Source of the DNA: Pseudomonas putida
GTDB lineage: Bacteria > Pseudomonadota > Gammaproteobacteria > Pseudomonadales > Pseudomonadaceae
Direction: 5' to 3'
Assembly (NCBI RefSeq): GCF_022627325.1
Contig: NZ_JAETZZ010000011.1
Location: 1 to 64,000, forward strand
Length of the DNA stretch: 64,000 nucleotides
Position numbers and translations under genes: made by a program. Positions 61,961 to 64,000 of the stretch are shown piece after piece. Under the pieces are notes generated by a model. The model saw only the letters and a list, made by a program, of their open reading frames with translations, did not search any database and was not told where the DNA came from. Numbering within the stretch: the first letter of the stretch is position 1; each line of letters opens with the position of its first letter.

Positions 61961-62448
61961 GGCTGCTGCCCTTCCTTGGCGTCGACACCGGTGAATTGTT
62001 TGAGGGTCGGTGGCTGCTCGGCCCAGTAGCCGAAGTGGTACTGGCTATAGCCCATGGGGTGAGACTGGGCGATCTTCCACGCCCAGCTTTGCTTGTAGGC
62101 TTGGTCAGACACCACGCGGGTGTCACCCTTGCGCTTGCTGCCTTGGTCATATGGCTGGTACCAACTGCCCAGCAGCCACAGCTTCATGATCGAACGGGCG
62201 CCTTGGGCGATCTGCGGGTCCGCATTGCCGAGTACGGCGCTGGCGATTTGCGCCGGGGTTTGGCCCTTGATACTGACGTACAGCTCCAGCAGGTTGCTGA
62301 ACGCTGCGGTCCCCATCCCTTGCTGGGCGGTGGCGAAGAACACCGGCGGCAGGTTGATCGGGTCCACCGAAGGCGCCAGCAGTTCTGCTGACAGGCCGGT
62401 GAGGATGGCGGACAGGTCGATGAAGTTCTGCAGGTTAGTGTCGCTCAT
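61957..62448 (-). CDS. Small subunit of membrane-type FAD sugar/alcohol dehydrogenase (SldS-like)
   Basis: 163 aa resembling the FAD-SLDH small-subunit family: FIDLSAILTGLSA at the N-terminus and ARSIMKLWLLGSWY in the middle. In gluconate, fructose and sorbitol dehydrogenases this subunit carries a Tat signal for the complex; here no twin-arginine motif is present before or after ATG 62448. Its gene overlaps that of the GMC subunit (ATGA). Confidence 0.85.
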   Translation of the reverse strand: MSDTNLQNFIDLSAILTGLSAELLAPSVDPINLPPVFFATAQQGMGTAAFSNLLELYVSIKGQTPAQIASAVLGNADPQIAQGARSIMKLWLLGSWYQPYDQGSKRKGDTRVVSDQAYKQSWAWKIAQSHPMGYSQYHFGYWAEQPPTLKQFTGVDAKEGQQP

Positions 62449-62452
62449 GGCA

Positions 62453-63793
62453 TCACTCCTTGGCGCCAGTGGATTGGGCACGTTCAAGCAGGAAGGTGAA
62501 ATCGGCGAAGCTGGTGCGCGGTGACTGGGTCACGCGGGTGGTCGCGTTGTTGTGGCACTCCATGCAACTGGATGAAGCTTGCGGCGTAGTGCCCTGGTTG
62601 TAGGTTTCCAGCGTGGCGTTGGCCAGGAAGTTCGGCGCAGGCGTGCCCAGCGGATTGGTTGGCGACGGTACTTGGCAGTCCTCGGCGGCGTCGGTCGGCC
62701 ACTGGGTGCTGATCAACTGGTAGTTGGCCCACACAGTGCCCTTGAGCGCGCCTTGCCACTGCGCGTTGAGCTGCTGGGTCGCAGAGGTGAGCGGGATCTC
62801 GCGCACGATCTGCGAAGGCGTGGCTTTCTTCGAGGGGTCCCACGGCTGCGCTGGCGGCTCGTTCACCGGGCGGTCGCTGGCCTGGGCGTCGTAGAACAGG
62901 TAGGGGCCTTTGCGCTCGTTCATCGGCGTGGTCTTTTCCGGCACGTTGCGCACGTGTTCGAAGCTCGACCATACCCACTGCGGCGCGCTCTTGGTCTTGT
63001 GCACGATGTGCAGGCCGACCAGCCCGACCTTCTGTGCGCTGCACGACTCGGGTATCACCGCGCCTTTGTTCGGGTCGGCGTTGCCGGGCGTGTAGACCAA
63101 GGCGTCGACGGCGTGGAAGTCCTGGGCGTTGTCGTTGCCGCCGAGTACCTTCCAGGACGACTTGACCATGATCGCGCCGACCTGTTGGGCCTCCTGCGAG
63201 CCGCAGGCAAAGGCGATGCGGTTATCGGCCTTGCTCAGGAACGCTTGCTGGCCCTCCTTGCTGTACAGGCCATTGTTGACGATGTCGTCGAACATCGGCT
63301 GGTTGACCATGATCGCGTTGCGCGTGTAGGTGCCGTTCTGGTCCACCAGTGGGCCGGTCTTGAATGGCTGGATGAATTCGTCGAGCACACCGGCGACCTT
63401 TCCCATCTGTTGCAGCACGGGCAGGTCACCCTTGCCTTGGCAGGCGGCGGGCAGTGGTGCCTTCTGGTTCCAGGCGACCGGCTTCTGGCCTTGGGGCAGG
63501 AATATCTCGTAGCTCTCCTTCCACGACTCCCACACCGTTTGCCCCGGCGCGCCGATCTTCGCCGAGGTGTTGGCGCTGCCGTCGGCGCCGGCGGGCCAGT
63601 TCAGGGCAACGAATGTCTGCCACGACAGCACGTCGAAAGCGTGTTGCAGGTTGTCCAGGGTGAAGGGGGATGTAGCGTTGACGTCGAAGGGAATTGCAGG
63701 TGAAAGCACCGGCGGGCTGGCCGCATCGGCCATGGCCAGCGCACTGGTGAAGCTCGCTCCCAGGCACGCCAACCGTTTCAGGGTTATTTTCAT
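62453..63793 (-). CDS. Exported mono-haem c-type protein
   Basis: 446 aa with a Sec signal peptide (LACLGASFTSALAMADA). A single haem-binding motif, CMECH, lies near the C-terminus (about residue 416). The rest, about 380 residues (FVALNWPAG, VALVYTPGN-like DALVYTPGNADPN, SSFEHVRNVPE), is not a domain I recognise. First gene of the three-gene operon, so probably the electron acceptor of the dehydrogenase. RBS GGAGACG precedes ATG 63793. Confidence 0.8.
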   Translation of the reverse strand: MKITLKRLACLGASFTSALAMADAASPPVLSPAIPFDVNATSPFTLDNLQHAFDVLSWQTFVALNWPAGADGSANTSAKIGAPGQTVWESWKESYEIFLPQGQKPVAWNQKAPLPAACQGKGDLPVLQQMGKVAGVLDEFIQPFKTGPLVDQNGTYTRNAIMVNQPMFDDIVNNGLYSKEGQQAFLSKADNRIAFACGSQEAQQVGAIMVKSSWKVLGGNDNAQDFHAVDALVYTPGNADPNKGAVIPESCSAQKVGLVGLHIVHKTKSAPQWVWSSFEHVRNVPEKTTPMNERKGPYLFYDAQASDRPVNEPPAQPWDPSKKATPSQIVREIPLTSATQQLNAQWQGALKGTVWANYQLISTQWPTDAAEDCQVPSPTNPLGTPAPNFLANATLETYNQGTTPQASSSCMECHNNATTRVTQSPRTSFADFTFLLERAQSTGAKE

Positions 63794-64000
63794 TATCGTC
63801 TCCTCAGCAGATAAAGCGTCGGGACGACGAGGCGTACTGGCCCTTCATGGACCGAATGTTCAGCGTTATCCCTGACGCTAGGCTGGAGGCTAGCCGTTGC
63901 TTCAGAACGCTCAGAAATATCCGACTAGCGGTAGGGGTATCACCGAGCAGGGCACCTGCAGATCAGCGCCAAGCGGCACCCCCGTGCTGTTGGCCCGCCT
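63794..64000. other. Upstream region of the dehydrogenase operon
   Basis: About 200 bases to the window end. It must hold the minus-strand promoter of the operon; I see no strong promoter match, operator or other gene. Confidence 0.4.

Overview
The window looks like a chromosomal segment of a Pseudomonas putida-group bacterium. GC is high, genes are densely packed on both strands, and many local orders match those I know from Pseudomonas: rsmZ-fdxA-mutS, cinA-recA-recX, divergent finR/fpr, proS-oprD, aspS-pmpR-ruvCAB, and ybgC-tolQRAB-pal-cpoB-queE-queC. Two P. putida-style REP pairs agree. The species call is from memory of gene order and protein similarity; no database was searched.

Layout. 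1-125 is the 3' end of a group IIC intron (domains V and VI and the tail of its maturase). It is followed by a GacA-type upstream site and the GGA-rich sRNA RsmZ, then fdxA and mutS on the minus strand. 3753-18043 is an R-type tailocin (P2-like contractile tail) inserted between mutS and cinA. It has a self-cleaving LexA-like repressor, an operator/promoter region, a holin, spike and baseplate genes, a fibre and its chaperone, sheath, tube, tail assembly chaperone with an RF2-like +1 frameshift site, tape measure, gpU/X/D homologues, endolysin and nested spanins. No capsid, terminase, portal or integrase gene is present. 18127-20269 is cinA, recA (LexA box) and recX. RecA activation should cleave the repressor and release the tailocin genes, so the inducer lies directly beside the induced locus.

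20299-36577 is housekeeping and accessory core: a LOG protein, small proteins, TapT, an ErdR-like regulator, DgkA, FinR/Fpr, TrmO, an unusual pseudouridine synthase, RimO, Kup, and an aminoacyl-phosphatidylglycerol hydrolase/MprF pair. 36823-37324 holds three tandem initiator tRNA genes. 37538-46366 carries dinB (LexA box), a lipoprotein gene, proS, an OprD porin, a HIT protein, slyX, a membrane/cold-shock fusion, dps (perfect Anr-type site), an RHH protein and an FmdB zinc ribbon.

46462-58573 is a long forward block of translation, recombination (Holliday junction resolution), Tol-Pal envelope and queuosine genes, ended by tRNA-Lys. After a gene-poor stretch with a GNAT fragment comes a minus-strand operon (63793-59702): an exported mono-haem protein, a small dehydrogenase subunit, and an FAD/3Fe-4S GMC dehydrogenase fused at its C-terminus to a PA-IL (LecA)-like lectin domain. 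The observations I find most interesting are the CUU UGA C frameshift site in the tailocin, the two-tier internal repeats of the tape measure, and the dehydrogenase-lectin fusion.
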